Assembly: GCF_019091135.1 (NCBI RefSeq)
Contig: NZ_JAGXJW010000004.1
Span: forward strand, 1-64,000
Source of the DNA: Cohnella sp. GbtcB17
GTDB taxonomy: Bacteria; Bacillota; Bacilli; Paenibacillales; Paenibacillaceae
Direction: 5' to 3'
DNA length: 64,000 nt
Shown: in pieces, positions 7,653 through 16,747 of the stretch
How the letters are laid out: every line of letters starts with the position of its first letter
How positions within the stretch are numbered: position 1 is the first letter of the stretch
Made by a program: the position numbers and the translations under genes
Notes under the pieces: generated by a model
Told to the model about the DNA's origin: nothing
The model's input: only the letters and a program-made list of their open reading frames with translations
The model's database searches: none

Positions 7653-10193
7653 ATGATGAAAAAAGCGTACTTTGTGGACGGCTATCACGGCGGCATCAAA
7701 GGGCATATGCCGCTCGGCTCGTGGGCGGACGTGCTGCGGAAGCTTCGCCAGAGGCCGGATTGGAAGCTATGCCTGGACATCGAGCCGATCTCCTGGGACG
7801 TGCTACGCACAACCGATCCCCGCTCATACGACGAGCTCAAGGCGTATTTCGCCGAAGGCGAAAGTTCGCGGCTGGAGCTGGTGGCGGCAAGCTATGCGCA
7901 GCCGTTCGGATGGGTGATCGGCGGGGAGAGCAACATTCGCCACCTGATTCGCGGCCAAGAGATTGTTCGCGAACATTTCCCGGACGTCGCGATCGATACC
8001 TATGCGACCCAGGAACCGTGCTGGAGCAGCAGCTATCCGCAGCTTCTCCGGTCGCTCGGCTACAAGCGGGCCGTCCTCAAAAATCCGGGAACGGCTTGGG
8101 GCGGGTACGCCTCCGGCATCGATCGCGAAACGGTGCTGTGGACCGGACCGGACGGCACCGCCATCACCTGCGTGCCGCGATACGAATGCGAAGCGCTCGT
8201 CAACTGCTGGGAAACCGAGGCCGGGCATATGGAGCCCGCGTTCGTAGACAAATGTCTTGCGCATGGCATCGCACATCCGGTTGGCAGCTTCCTGCAGGAT
8301 CTGGGCTGGCCGGCGCAGCCCCGGCTCGATCGGGAAGAGATCCAATATGTAACCTGGCGCGAGTATATGGCGCACATCGCCGAGCCGCCGACGGAACCTT
8401 GGCATTTTACGCAGGAGGACATTCGCTGCACGCTGCCTTGGGGCGAAGCTGTGCTGCAGCGCATGTCGCAGGAGGTGCGTTCGGCGGAGAACAAGATCAT
8501 CGCGGCGGAGAAGCTGGCTTCCCTCGCCGGAGTGCTCCGTGGGGTCCGCTATCCGGAGGAGCAGCTGCGCGAAGCCTGGGATCAGCTGCTGCTGTCCCAG
8601 CACCACGATGCCTGGATCTGCGCGACGACGAAAGAAGGCCGAGACCAATGGGCCTGGCAGGCGGGGGCGCAAAGCTGGGCGGCCGAATCGCTGAGCGATG
8701 TCGTGCTGGAACGGGCAGCGGGCAGCTTGCGACAGGCGGAGGAAGGCGGCGCGGCATGGGCCGTCCGCGTCTTTAACCTGTCGGGAGCCGGGCGGAAGGA
8801 ACTGACGGAGGTGGAGATTCCGGCTCCGGGAGGAACGTACGGCATCTGTGTCAGGGACGCGGACGGCAGCGTGATGCCGAGTCAGATCGTGCCGACGCGA
8901 ACGAGCCGCGAGGACGGCAGCCTCCTGGCCTGCAAGCTGCTCTTCGAAGCGGAGCCGCCTGCCATGGGCTACAGGACGTATGCAATTGAACATACGGATA
9001 ACGAAAATCATCAGGAAGAGCTGGACCTCAAGGCGCAGGAGTCGCGCGCTTTCGCATCTTTGCAAGGGGAATACGCGAAGATCGAGACGGATCAGTATGA
9101 GATTCGCATCGACCTTGCCCGCGGCGGCGTCATCGCTGAATGGTTCGACAAGGCGCATAACCGTTCCATCGTTTCTCCCGATCGGCCGTTTAATGAATTC
9201 GCCGGCTTCCATATCCTTCTGAACCGCCGGGTCAGCAGCACGGAATCGCCGGCTGCCCTGACGATTAAGGAGAACGGTCCGCTGCGGGTCGTCGTCGAAA
9301 TGAAGGGACGTATGGCTGACATCGATTATGTCACGACATTGACGGCGGTTCGGGGACAGCGAAGAGTCGACTTCCATGTCCGCTTGCGCTACGAGACCGA
9401 GACATGGATCGGCGACCCATGGGAGATGGCGCCCGAGCAGCGCTCGACGGAGCGGAGGAAGTCGCATCACAACACGCGGTATAAGCTTCAGGCCCGATTC
9501 CCGGTGTCGCTGGGCAGCCGGAAGATTTATAAAAATGCCGCCTTCGACGTCGCACAAAGCCGCCACGAGGACACGCATTACGAGCGTTGGGACGAGATCA
9601 AGCACAACATCGTCCTGAACTGGGTCGATGACTACGATGACAGCCTCCGTTACGGGCTGGCGATCTTTTCCGATCATACGACCGATTATTCCCATTCGAA
9701 AAACGATCCGCTGGCACTGACGCTAGGCTGGGGAGGCGAGGGCGGCTTCTGGTGGGGCAAGCGTCCGCTGACGGGCGTCCGGGACATGCGTTATGCCGTT
9801 CTGCCGCATGCCGAGCGATGGGATCGCGCCGGCGTTCAACGGGAGAGCGCCAACTGGTCGGAGCCGCTGCTGCCGGTCTACGGCCGCAGTCTGCTGACAT
9901 CCGCCGTCTCGCTGCTTCGCGTTACCGATCCTGCCATCGAGATCTCGTCCGTTCGCACGGAAGGGCGCGATCTGCTCGTTCGGCTTTATAATACCGGTTC
10001 CGACGCCAGCATCTTTTCTCTTGTCGTCTCCGCAGAGCTGCAGGCAGAGACGTTATCCCTGGTGGAGCTCGACGGCAAGCCCAGAGAGCAGGAAGCGCAA
10101 GCGGCGGAGACGGACCGTGGACGCAAAGCGGAATTAACGCTGCAGCCTCATGGCTTGGCTACCCTTCGATTAAGCAACGTTTGCGCACGCTAA
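7653..10193 (+). CDS. Divergent GH38-like glycosidase
   Basis: An 846-residue protein; ATG after AGAGGGGGTGAG. The N-terminal domain follows the GH38 alpha-mannosidase layout: VDGYHGGIKGH stands where the metal-binding SHLDIAW motif of the neighbour lies, and LLSQHHDAW matches its HQFHDIL motif. Residues from about 380 on are the beta-sandwich domains. The canonical WLPDVFGYS nucleophile region reads ATQEPCWSSSYPQ, with Glu121 or a nearby residue in place of Asp. Activity may therefore differ from classical alpha-mannosidase. No signal peptide is seen, so it probably acts in the cytoplasm on imported oligosaccharide. Family assignment is good, substrate unknown. Confidence 0.75.
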   Translation: MMKKAYFVDGYHGGIKGHMPLGSWADVLRKLRQRPDWKLCLDIEPISWDVLRTTDPRSYDELKAYFAEGESSRLELVAASYAQPFGWVIGGESNIRHLIRGQEIVREHFPDVAIDTYATQEPCWSSSYPQLLRSLGYKRAVLKNPGTAWGGYASGIDRETVLWTGPDGTAITCVPRYECEALVNCWETEAGHMEPAFVDKCLAHGIAHPVGSFLQDLGWPAQPRLDREEIQYVTWREYMAHIAEPPTEPWHFTQEDIRCTLPWGEAVLQRMSQEVRSAENKIIAAEKLASLAGVLRGVRYPEEQLREAWDQLLLSQHHDAWICATTKEGRDQWAWQAGAQSWAAESLSDVVLERAAGSLRQAEEGGAAWAVRVFNLSGAGRKELTEVEIPAPGGTYGICVRDADGSVMPSQIVPTRTSREDGSLLACKLLFEAEPPAMGYRTYAIEHTDNENHQEELDLKAQESRAFASLQGEYAKIETDQYEIRIDLARGGVIAEWFDKAHNRSIVSPDRPFNEFAGFHILLNRRVSSTESPAALTIKENGPLRVVVEMKGRMADIDYVTTLTAVRGQRRVDFHVRLRYETETWIGDPWEMAPEQRSTERRKSHHNTRYKLQARFPVSLGSRKIYKNAAFDVAQSRHEDTHYERWDEIKHNIVLNWVDDYDDSLRYGLAIFSDHTTDYSHSKNDPLALTLGWGGEGGFWWGKRPLTGVRDMRYAVLPHAERWDRAGVQRESANWSEPLLPVYGRSLLTSAVSLLRVTDPAIEISSVRTEGRDLLVRLYNTGSDASIFSLVVSAELQAETLSLVELDGKPREQEAQAAETDRGRKAELTLQPHGLATLRLSNVCAR

Positions 10194-10219
10194 CGCAAAC
10201 AAAGGACAGGAGCAGAGAC

Positions 10220-13200
10220 TTGAAAACAAAAAAAGAAATCCTCTTTCTTGTTGAGAAGTTGTTGCGGAAAAAAAACGATTTTATTTATACCAAGGTTCAA
10301 ACCTTAAGCTTCACAGGCTTTGAGACCGAAGAGCAGCTGTCCGTGGATGCGTTGGAAGGCAAGCCGTCGCGGCCCATGGTCCGCGGCGATCGATGGGGCA
10401 GCGATTGGACGTATGCCTGGTTTCGATCGGAGGTCGTCGCGCCGCGGGAGACCAAAGGCAAACGGCTGGCTGTCATGCTGGATTTTGGAGCCGAGGCTAC
10501 CGTTTACGTGAACGGTATTGTCAGCGGTGCGATGGATTTGCAGCATCACGATCTGACGTTAACCCGCAGCGCGCGTCCCGGCGAACGGTTCGAGATTGCC
10601 GCGGAGGCGTATGCCGGCCATTCGGGGCGGCAGCCGGCTTTCGGGGAATCCTTTCTATATATAGTAGAAGAGGAAGTCTATCAATTTTTTATCGACCTGG
10701 AGTGCCTGTTCGATCTGCGCAATCATTTGGACGAAGATGCGCTTCGCGTCTCCGAGATCGACCGGGGGCTGACCCGTGTCTTCTCGATCATCGATCTGAC
10801 CCTTCGCCAAGAAGCGCTGACCGAGAACGTCGGAAAGTGCAGACAGATCCTGAAGCCCCTGCTCGAATGCGTGAACGGGTCGACAGCGCCTACGCTCTAT
10901 CTCATGGGGCAATCGCACCTCGACATCGCCTGGCTGTGGCCGATCGCGGAGACCAAACGGAAAATCGCCCGCACGATGTCAAACCAGCTGGCGCTTATGG
11001 AGGAATATCCCGAGTACCGCTACGTCCAGAGCCAGCCTTATTTGTTTCAACTGGCCAAGGATCTGTACCCGGAGCTGTATGCGCGAATGAAACAAGCGGT
11101 TCAGGAGGGCCGGCTCATTCCGGAGGGCGGCATGTGGGTCGAGCCCGATACGAACCTGCCGAGCGGCGAGAGCCTGATCCGTCAGGCGATGCACGGCAAG
11201 CGGTTTTTCAAGGAGGAATTCGGCAAGGACAACGAAATGCTGTGGCTGCCGGACGTGTTCGGCTATTCCGGGAACCTGCCGCAGATCATGAAGGGCTGCG
11301 GGCTCCGGTATTTTGCTTCGGTGAAAATGTTCGGAACCTACGACAATGTCGGCGATCCATTCCCGTACAATACGTTCGTCTGGGAGGGCATCGACGGCTC
11401 GCAGGTGCTGGCGCATCTGCTCAATTACGGGGATTATTATCCGATCCGGATCAACCCGTCGTTCGTCATACAACAGTGGAAGGAACGGGTCCAGAAGGAA
11501 GGCATCACGACGAGGCTGACGCAGTTCGGACACGGCGACGGCGGCGGCGGCGCGAACCGGGACGACATGGAGTTCATGCGGCGCCTCGTCGATCTGGAGG
11601 GCGCGCCCCGTACGAAGCATGGCTCGCCGATCGAGTACTTTGAAGATCAGATCGAGAAGGGCATACCGGACGCAAAGTATGTCGGCGAGCTGTATTATCC
11701 GGCGCACCGGGGAACGTACACGACGCAGGCGCCGATCAAAAAAGGAAATCGCCAAGCGGAGATCGGTTTCCGGGAAACGGAGTTGTGGGGAGCGGCCGCG
11801 CATCTGCTTCAGCACCGGGCCTACCCTTATCAGGAGCTGGAACGTTTGTGGAAAACGCTGCTCCTGCATCAATTCCACGACATCTTGCCGGGCTCGTCCA
11901 TTCATCGCGTGCACGAGGAAGCGCAGGCCGCATTGATCGTATTGAACCGGGAGATTGACGAGCTTGCCTCCGGCGCAAGGGCTGCGATCGCCGATGGCGG
12001 CGAGGAGCGCGTGTCGGTGTTCAACTCGCTGTCCTGGGATCGAACCGGAACGATTGTGCTGCCTGAAAGCGCAAGGACGATCTCGGACGCGTCGGGCAAC
12101 AGCCTGCCGGTTCAATGGGTTGACGGCTTGGGATATGCCGAGGTCGCGGTCCCATCCATGGGCTGGTCGACCTTCAAGGTCGGTCGCGAGGAGCGAATTG
12201 TGGAGGCTGCACCGTCTGCACCGTCTGCACAATCTGCCTCGTCAGCCTTGCAGGCGTCGGCAAACCATCTCGAAAACGAGCTTCTGTCCATCGAAATCAA
12301 CGAACGAGGCGAGCTGACCCGCATCTTCGACAAGGAGACCGGGACGGATTGGGCGGCGGGCAATTGCAACGTGATGCGATTGTATCGGGATCAGCCGTCC
12401 GACTTCGACGCATGGGAGATTGACCGGAGATACCGGTCGGCGGGAATCGCGCTCGATTCAACCGCTAAAGTGTCCGTCCATTCGACCGGTCCGCTGTTCG
12501 CGAGCGTGCGGGTCGAACGGGACCTGAACCGATCCACGTTGATTCAGGATATCCGCATTCGGGCCGGCAGCCGGAGAGTCGAGTTCCACACGACGATTCG
12601 CTGGCAGGAGACGAACAAGCTGCTGAAGGTGGACTTTCCCGTTTGCGTTCATGCTCGCGAGTCGATGCACGAGATTCAGTTCGGCCACGTCAAGCGGCCC
12701 AATCACGCCTCGCGCCCGCACGACGCGGATCAATTCGAGGTCAGCCAGCACAAATGGTCCGTGCTTGCGGAGGCGAACCGGGGATTCGCGCTGCTTAACG
12801 ACTGCAAGTACGGCATCTCGGTGGACGACCATACGATGAGTCTGACGCTGCTGCGGGCGCCGACGTATCCGGACGAGACATCGGACCAGGGGACGCATAC
12901 GTTCACCTATGGCTTTGTCGCATGGAACGGCGCGTTTTTCGACAGTCCGGTCGTGCGGGAAGCGTACGAGCTGAACTACCCGCTCACGACAGCGCCGGGA
13001 GAGACGATAGCGAGGAGCGAATCGCTGCTTCGCCTGGACAAGGACAATGTGATCGTGGAGACGGTCAAGCTGGCCGAAGACGGCTCGGGCGATTGGGTCG
13101 TGCGGCTGTACGAATGCATGGGGGCGACGGTGACCTGCGAGTTGCATGCCGCGATTCCGTTCGCGAAGGCGCTTGCGACGGATATGCTGGAGCAGCCGTC

Positions 13201-13288
13201 CGCCGAGCTGCCCGCTGTCGCAGGGGCCGTCCAGCTTGCGTTTCGACCGTTCGAGGTGAAGACGGTGCGGTTTGAGGCAATAAGGTAG
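10220..13288 (+). CDS. Alpha-mannosidase, glycoside hydrolase family 38
   Basis: A 1022-residue enzyme. The TTG at 10220 (reading MKTKKEILFLVEKLLRK) is chosen because ACAGGAG lies just before it and families start there; an ATG at 10181 overlaps the previous gene. The catalytic GH38 domain has the metal ligand motif GQSHLDIAWLWP, the nucleophile motif WLPDVFGYSG (Asp) and HQFHDILPGSS. A helical bundle and beta-sandwich domains fill the C-terminal half. The enzyme hydrolyses alpha-mannosides with retention, probably inside the cell. It is the fifth gene of the operon and lies 26 bases after the divergent GH38-like gene. The preference among alpha-1,2/1,3/1,6 links cannot be read from sequence. 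Confidence 0.93.
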   Translation: MKTKKEILFLVEKLLRKKNDFIYTKVQTLSFTGFETEEQLSVDALEGKPSRPMVRGDRWGSDWTYAWFRSEVVAPRETKGKRLAVMLDFGAEATVYVNGIVSGAMDLQHHDLTLTRSARPGERFEIAAEAYAGHSGRQPAFGESFLYIVEEEVYQFFIDLECLFDLRNHLDEDALRVSEIDRGLTRVFSIIDLTLRQEALTENVGKCRQILKPLLECVNGSTAPTLYLMGQSHLDIAWLWPIAETKRKIARTMSNQLALMEEYPEYRYVQSQPYLFQLAKDLYPELYARMKQAVQEGRLIPEGGMWVEPDTNLPSGESLIRQAMHGKRFFKEEFGKDNEMLWLPDVFGYSGNLPQIMKGCGLRYFASVKMFGTYDNVGDPFPYNTFVWEGIDGSQVLAHLLNYGDYYPIRINPSFVIQQWKERVQKEGITTRLTQFGHGDGGGGANRDDMEFMRRLVDLEGAPRTKHGSPIEYFEDQIEKGIPDAKYVGELYYPAHRGTYTTQAPIKKGNRQAEIGFRETELWGAAAHLLQHRAYPYQELERLWKTLLLHQFHDILPGSSIHRVHEEAQAALIVLNREIDELASGARAAIADGGEERVSVFNSLSWDRTGTIVLPESARTISDASGNSLPVQWVDGLGYAEVAVPSMGWSTFKVGREERIVEAAPSAPSAQSASSALQASANHLENELLSIEINERGELTRIFDKETGTDWAAGNCNVMRLYRDQPSDFDAWEIDRRYRSAGIALDSTAKVSVHSTGPLFASVRVERDLNRSTLIQDIRIRAGSRRVEFHTTIRWQETNKLLKVDFPVCVHARESMHEIQFGHVKRPNHASRPHDADQFEVSQHKWSVLAEANRGFALLNDCKYGISVDDHTMSLTLLRAPTYPDETSDQGTHTFTYGFVAWNGAFFDSPVVREAYELNYPLTTAPGETIARSESLLRLDKDNVIVETVKLAEDGSGDWVVRLYECMGATVTCELHAAIPFAKALATDMLEQPSAELPAVAGAVQLAFRPFEVKTVRFEAIR

Positions 13289-13351
13289 CCGGTGTCGTGC
13301 CAGCGCGACAAATTAGAGTTCTATTCCTAGTAGAGACAGGAGAATGTGCAT

Positions 13352-14011
13352 ATGAAGCTGACTTCGGGACAAAGGCTTGTCATGATCGGCGATTCCATCA
13401 CAGACTGCGAACGTAGATTTCCGCATGGCGAAGGGCTGTTTCAAGGTGTCGGCAAAGGCTATGTAGCGCTGGTGGACACCCTGCTGCAGACCGCGTATCC
13501 GGAGCTGTCGATCCGCGTCACCAACATGGGGATCGGGGGCAATACCGTCCGGGATCTCGAGAAAAGGTGGCAGACGGACGTCCTGGAACTTGCGCCAGAC
13601 TGGTTGTCGATTATGATTGGCATTAACGATGTATGGCGCCAGTTCGATCAGCCCACCATTCCGGAATCTCATGTGCCGCTGGAAGAATACGAGACGAAGC
13701 TGGAGAGGCTGGCGAGATCGGTGCCTGCCGGTTTAAAAGGGCTTGTCATCATGACGCCGTTTTATATCGAGCCTAACGCCGCAGACGGCATGCGTCGCCG
13801 GATGGACGAATACGGCCTCGCGGCACGGCGGGTGGCGGAGCGCGTCGGCGCGCTTTTCGTGGATACGCAGGCGGCCTTTGCGCCGCTGCTCGAGCATGTG
13901 CATCCGACGGCGCTCGCCTCCGATCGCGTGCATCCGAACTGGACCGGACATATGTTGATTGCCCGCGCCTTCCTGCGCGCAATCGGCTTCGATTGGGCGC
14001 GCATGCAGTAG
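13352..14011 (+). CDS. SGNH/GDSL-family esterase
   Basis: A 219-residue hydrolase. The ATG at 13352 has CAGGAGA at good spacing; a GTG two codons earlier is too close. Block I is MIGDSITD with Ser15. The GGNT oxyanion block, the GIND block and the final DRVHPNWTGH with the catalytic Asp-His pair are all present. The type is that of acetyl-xylan or rhamnogalacturonan acetylesterases. No signal peptide is seen. As the last gene of the mannoside operon it probably removes acetyl or similar ester groups from the imported glycan. Confidence 0.87.
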   Translation: MKLTSGQRLVMIGDSITDCERRFPHGEGLFQGVGKGYVALVDTLLQTAYPELSIRVTNMGIGGNTVRDLEKRWQTDVLELAPDWLSIMIGINDVWRQFDQPTIPESHVPLEEYETKLERLARSVPAGLKGLVIMTPFYIEPNAADGMRRRMDEYGLAARRVAERVGALFVDTQAAFAPLLEHVHPTALASDRVHPNWTGHMLIARAFLRAIGFDWARMQ

Positions 14012-14024
14012 GCGTCCGCAGCAG

Positions 14025-14056
14025 CCCCTTCCGGCAACGGGAGGGGATTTATTTTT
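14025..14056 (+). terminator. Terminator of the glycan-use operon
   Basis: CCCCTTCC pairs with GGGAGGGG around GGCAAC, followed by ATTTATTTTT. It lies 13 bases after the esterase stop. Confidence 0.75.
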
Positions 14057-14070
14057 GCAAGTAAGCTAAG

Positions 14071-14104
14071 AAGCACCCGGTTCCAAATAGGAACGGGTGC
14101 TTCG
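14071..14104 (-). terminator. Hairpin after the small membrane protein gene
   Basis: A strong stem (AAGCACCCGGTTCC with GGAACGGGTGCTT) lies downstream of the minus-strand small gene at 14127. On that strand it is followed by a weakly T-rich tail (CTTAGCTTACTT). Confidence 0.5.
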
Positions 14105-14126
14105 TCGAATCCGATTCAATTGAGAT

Positions 14127-14276
14127 TTAGGAAATTACCTGCTTGATGATCACGGCGATCAGGAACACGAGGAACATGAAGCCGAACATGCCGCCGAAGC
14201 CGAATACGAGATCCTGCAGGTCGTCGCGGGGTTCTTCGTTCACGTGCTGGCGCGGATCTTGTACATAATTGTCCAT
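14127..14276 (-). CDS. Small single-span membrane protein, 49 residues
   Basis: This short gene encodes 49 residues from ATG 14276 to a TAA at 14127-14129. CAGGAGG stands eight bases before the start. The first 24 residues are polar (MDNYVQDPRQHVNEEPRDD). They are followed by one Phe/Gly-rich membrane span (FGFGGMFGFMFLVFLIAVII) and a lysine near the C-terminus. I do not recognise the family. The good ribosome binding site, clear two-part composition and own terminator-like hairpin support a real gene. It is convergent with the esterase and divergent from uvrC. Confidence 0.7.
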   Translation of the reverse strand: MDNYVQDPRQHVNEEPRDDLQDLVFGFGGMFGFMFLVFLIAVIIKQVIS

Positions 14277-14445
14277 GGGGAAATCCTCCTGAAACAAGTC
14301 ATTACCGTTAGTATACCCAACTTCGCAAACGCTTGTAAAGAAACTCTTTTCTTCTGTGGTACAATAGAAAATACGGGATCACATGATCGCATCGGGCGAT
14401 CGTCATCCGCCGAACTCATTTATTTTCGGGAGGCGCAATATCTTC

Positions 14446-16518
14446 ATGGACGTCCAAGCCAATCCGCCGCTGCCGAGCCGCGAGCAGACGGCCGAACATA
14501 TACGCAACAAACTCGCGCTGCTGCCGGACCAGCCCGGCTGCTATCTGATGAAAAACGCGGAGGGCGTCATCATCTACGTCGGCAAGGCCAAGGTGCTGAA
14601 AAATCGGGTGCGCTCGTACTTCATCGGCAGCCACAACGGGAAGACGCAGCGGCTCGTGAGCGAGATCCGCGACTTTGAGTACATCGTCACCGGCAGCAAT
14701 ATGGAGGCGCTCATCCTCGAGTGCAACCTGATCAAGGAGCATATGCCCCGTTACAACGTGCTGCTCAAGGACGACAAGTCCTTTCCTTATATCAAGATCA
14801 CGAGCGAGAAGCATCCGAAGCTCGAAGTCGTCCGCCGGGTGCTCAAGGACAAGGGGAGATACTTCGGTCCGTACCCCAACGCCTTCGCAGCGCAGGAGAC
14901 GAAGAAGCTGCTCGACCGGCTGTATCCGCTCCGCAAGTGCAATACGCTGCCGGACAAAGTATGTCTCTACTATCATCTCGGGCAGTGCGTCGCGCCGTGC
15001 GAGTACCCGGTCGAGCCGTCCGAATACGAGCGAATGGTGGCCGAGGTGACGCGGTTTTTGAACGGCGGGCACGGCGACATCAAGCGGGAGCTTCAGCGCA
15101 AAATGGAGGCGGCCGCAGGCGACCTCGAGTTCGAGCGCGCGCGCGAGTACCGCGACCAGATCCAGGCGATCGAATCGCTCATGGAAAAGCAGAAGATCAC
15201 GATGACCGACGCCAAGGACCGCGACGTGTTCGGCTACGCCGTGGACAAAGGCTGGATGTGCGTGCAGATTCTGTACATGCGCCAGGGCAAGATGATTCAG
15301 CGGCACGTATCCGTGTTTCCTTATTACGGGGAAGCTTATGAGGACTTCATGACCTATGTTGCCCAATATTACTCGGAAAATCCGGCTTTGCCGCGCGAGG
15401 TGCTGCTGCCCGTGACGCCGGGCGAAGCTGCGGACGCGGACAGCGCGCCTGCGGCCGCTGCGGAAGGCGCTGGCGGCATCGCAGCCGGCGGCAAGCTGAA
15501 CGACGCGCTGATCGAGCGCGTCGCGGCGTCAGCCGACGCGTCCGAGGAAGCCGACGCATCCGAGGAGGCCGGCGCGGCTCAAGCGGGCGCTGAGGCTGCC
15601 GCGGGTGCCGCTGACGACGAATCGGGCGGCGAGCTCGGCGAATCGCTGCGCAGCTGGCTGAAGATCAAGGTGTCGGTGCCGAAGCGCGGCTCCAAGCGCC
15701 ACCTGGTCGCGATGGCCGCGGACAACGCCAAGGTCGCGCTGGAGGAGAAGTTCCGCATGATCGAGCGCGACCAGGCGCGGAGCGTCAAGGCGTCCGAGGG
15801 ACTTGCCGAGTGGCTCGGCATCCCGTCGGCGCATCGCATCGAGGCGTTCGACAACTCCAATATGCAGGGCGCGTCGCCCGTGTCCGCGATGGTCGTCTTC
15901 ACCGACGGCAAGCCCGATCGCAAGGAATACCGCAAGTACAACGTCCGTACCGTCACCGGGCCGGACGACTACGAGACGATGCGCGAGGTCGTGCGCCGCC
16001 GCTACGAGCGCGTGCTCAAGGAAGGGCTGCCGCTGCCGGACCTGATCGTCATCGACGGCGGCCGGGGCCAGATCGGCGCGGCGATCGACGTGCTGCACAA
16101 CGAGCTGGGCCTGTTCGTGCCGGTGTGCGGCCTCGCCAAGGACGCCAAGCACCGCACCGCGCAGCTGCTCGTCGGCGATCCGGCGGAGATCGTGCCGCTG
16201 CCGCGCGACAGCCAGGAGTTTTACCTGCTGCAGCGCATTCAAGACGAGGTGCACCGCTTTGCGATCACCTTCCACCGCGAGAAGCGGGGCAAGTCGATGA
16301 TCGCCTCCAGGCTCGACGCCATCCCGGGCATCGGCGAGAAGCGCCGCAAGCAGCTGCTCAAGCACTTCGGCTCGCTCAAGGCGATCCGCGAAGCGACAGT
16401 GGCCGACTTCAAGGCCGTCTCCATCGGAGAAGCATTGGCCGGGCGCATATTGGCCGCATTGAACGAGGAAGAAGGCGGCGAGGCCGCCGCGGCTGAGCCT
16501 TCGGCGCCCTCGGTGTAG
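14446..16518 (+). CDS. uvrC: Excinuclease ABC subunit C
   Basis: A 690-residue UvrC. It makes both incisions in nucleotide excision repair with UvrA and UvrB. ATG 14446 follows GGGAGG; an ATG at 14383 would add 21 residues without a site. The GIY-YIG nuclease is at residues 15-95 ([27 protein letters not shown]), the UVR/UvrB-binding motif at about 208-245, the RNase H-like domain around [10 protein letters not shown] and IVIDGGRGQ, and the HhH pair at the C-terminus ([18 protein letters not shown]). The B. subtilis protein has about 600 residues. The excess is an Ala/Glu-rich low-complexity insertion at about residues 325-400, between the Cys-rich/UVR part and the RNase H domain. No LexA box is visible upstream. 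Confidence 0.96.
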   Translation: MDVQANPPLPSREQTAEHIRNKLALLPDQPGCYLMKNAEGVIIYVGKAKVLKNRVRSYFIGSHNGKTQRLVSEIRDFEYIVTGSNMEALILECNLIKEHMPRYNVLLKDDKSFPYIKITSEKHPKLEVVRRVLKDKGRYFGPYPNAFAAQETKKLLDRLYPLRKCNTLPDKVCLYYHLGQCVAPCEYPVEPSEYERMVAEVTRFLNGGHGDIKRELQRKMEAAAGDLEFERAREYRDQIQAIESLMEKQKITMTDAKDRDVFGYAVDKGWMCVQILYMRQGKMIQRHVSVFPYYGEAYEDFMTYVAQYYSENPALPREVLLPVTPGEAADADSAPAAAAEGAGGIAAGGKLNDALIERVAASADASEEADASEEAGAAQAGAEAAAGAADDESGGELGESLRSWLKIKVSVPKRGSKRHLVAMAADNAKVALEEKFRMIERDQARSVKASEGLAEWLGIPSAHRIEAFDNSNMQGASPVSAMVVFTDGKPDRKEYRKYNVRTVTGPDDYETMREVVRRRYERVLKEGLPLPDLIVIDGGRGQIGAAIDVLHNELGLFVPVCGLAKDAKHRTAQLLVGDPAEIVPLPRDSQEFYLLQRIQDEVHRFAITFHREKRGKSMIASRLDAIPGIGEKRRKQLLKHFGSLKAIREATVADFKAVSIGEALAGRILAALNEEEGGEAAAAEPSAPSV

Positions 16519-16526
16519 AAGCGTTT

Positions 16527-16571
16527 AACGGCAAAAAGCAGAGGCGTCCTCTGCTTTTTGCCGTTTTATTT
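16527..16571 (+). terminator. Terminator after uvrC
   Basis: AACGGCAAAAAGCAGAGG pairs with CCTCTGCTTTTTGCCGTT around GCGT-type loop and is followed by TTATTTTC. Confidence 0.9.
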
Positions 16572-16705
16572 TCAGTCGAGGGTTTGCAACAGCGAGACTG
16601 ATCCAAAAAAATAGGCCAAGCGTTGTTCGTGAAGAGAAGCTAATGTTGGACAGTCGATATTTTGGCAAATCAGGAGTTGACGCCACTGCTCTTTCCGTTT
16701 ATATT

Positions 16706-16724
16706 GATAACGATTATCATTATC
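16706..16724 (+). promoter_or_regulatory. Fur box
   Basis: GATAACGATTATCATTATC matches the 19-bp Fur consensus GATAATGATAATCATTATC at 17 positions. It lies 23 bases before the iron-siderophore binding lipoprotein, so that gene should be repressed by Fur with iron. Confidence 0.88.
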
Positions 16725-16747
16725 GATAGATGGCGGGGGTTTTTGAT

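Noticed and set aside
7824-9695. A 623-codon open frame antisense to the divergent GH38-like gene
   Set aside because: No ribosome binding site, no recognisable domain, and complete overlap with a gene of clear family.
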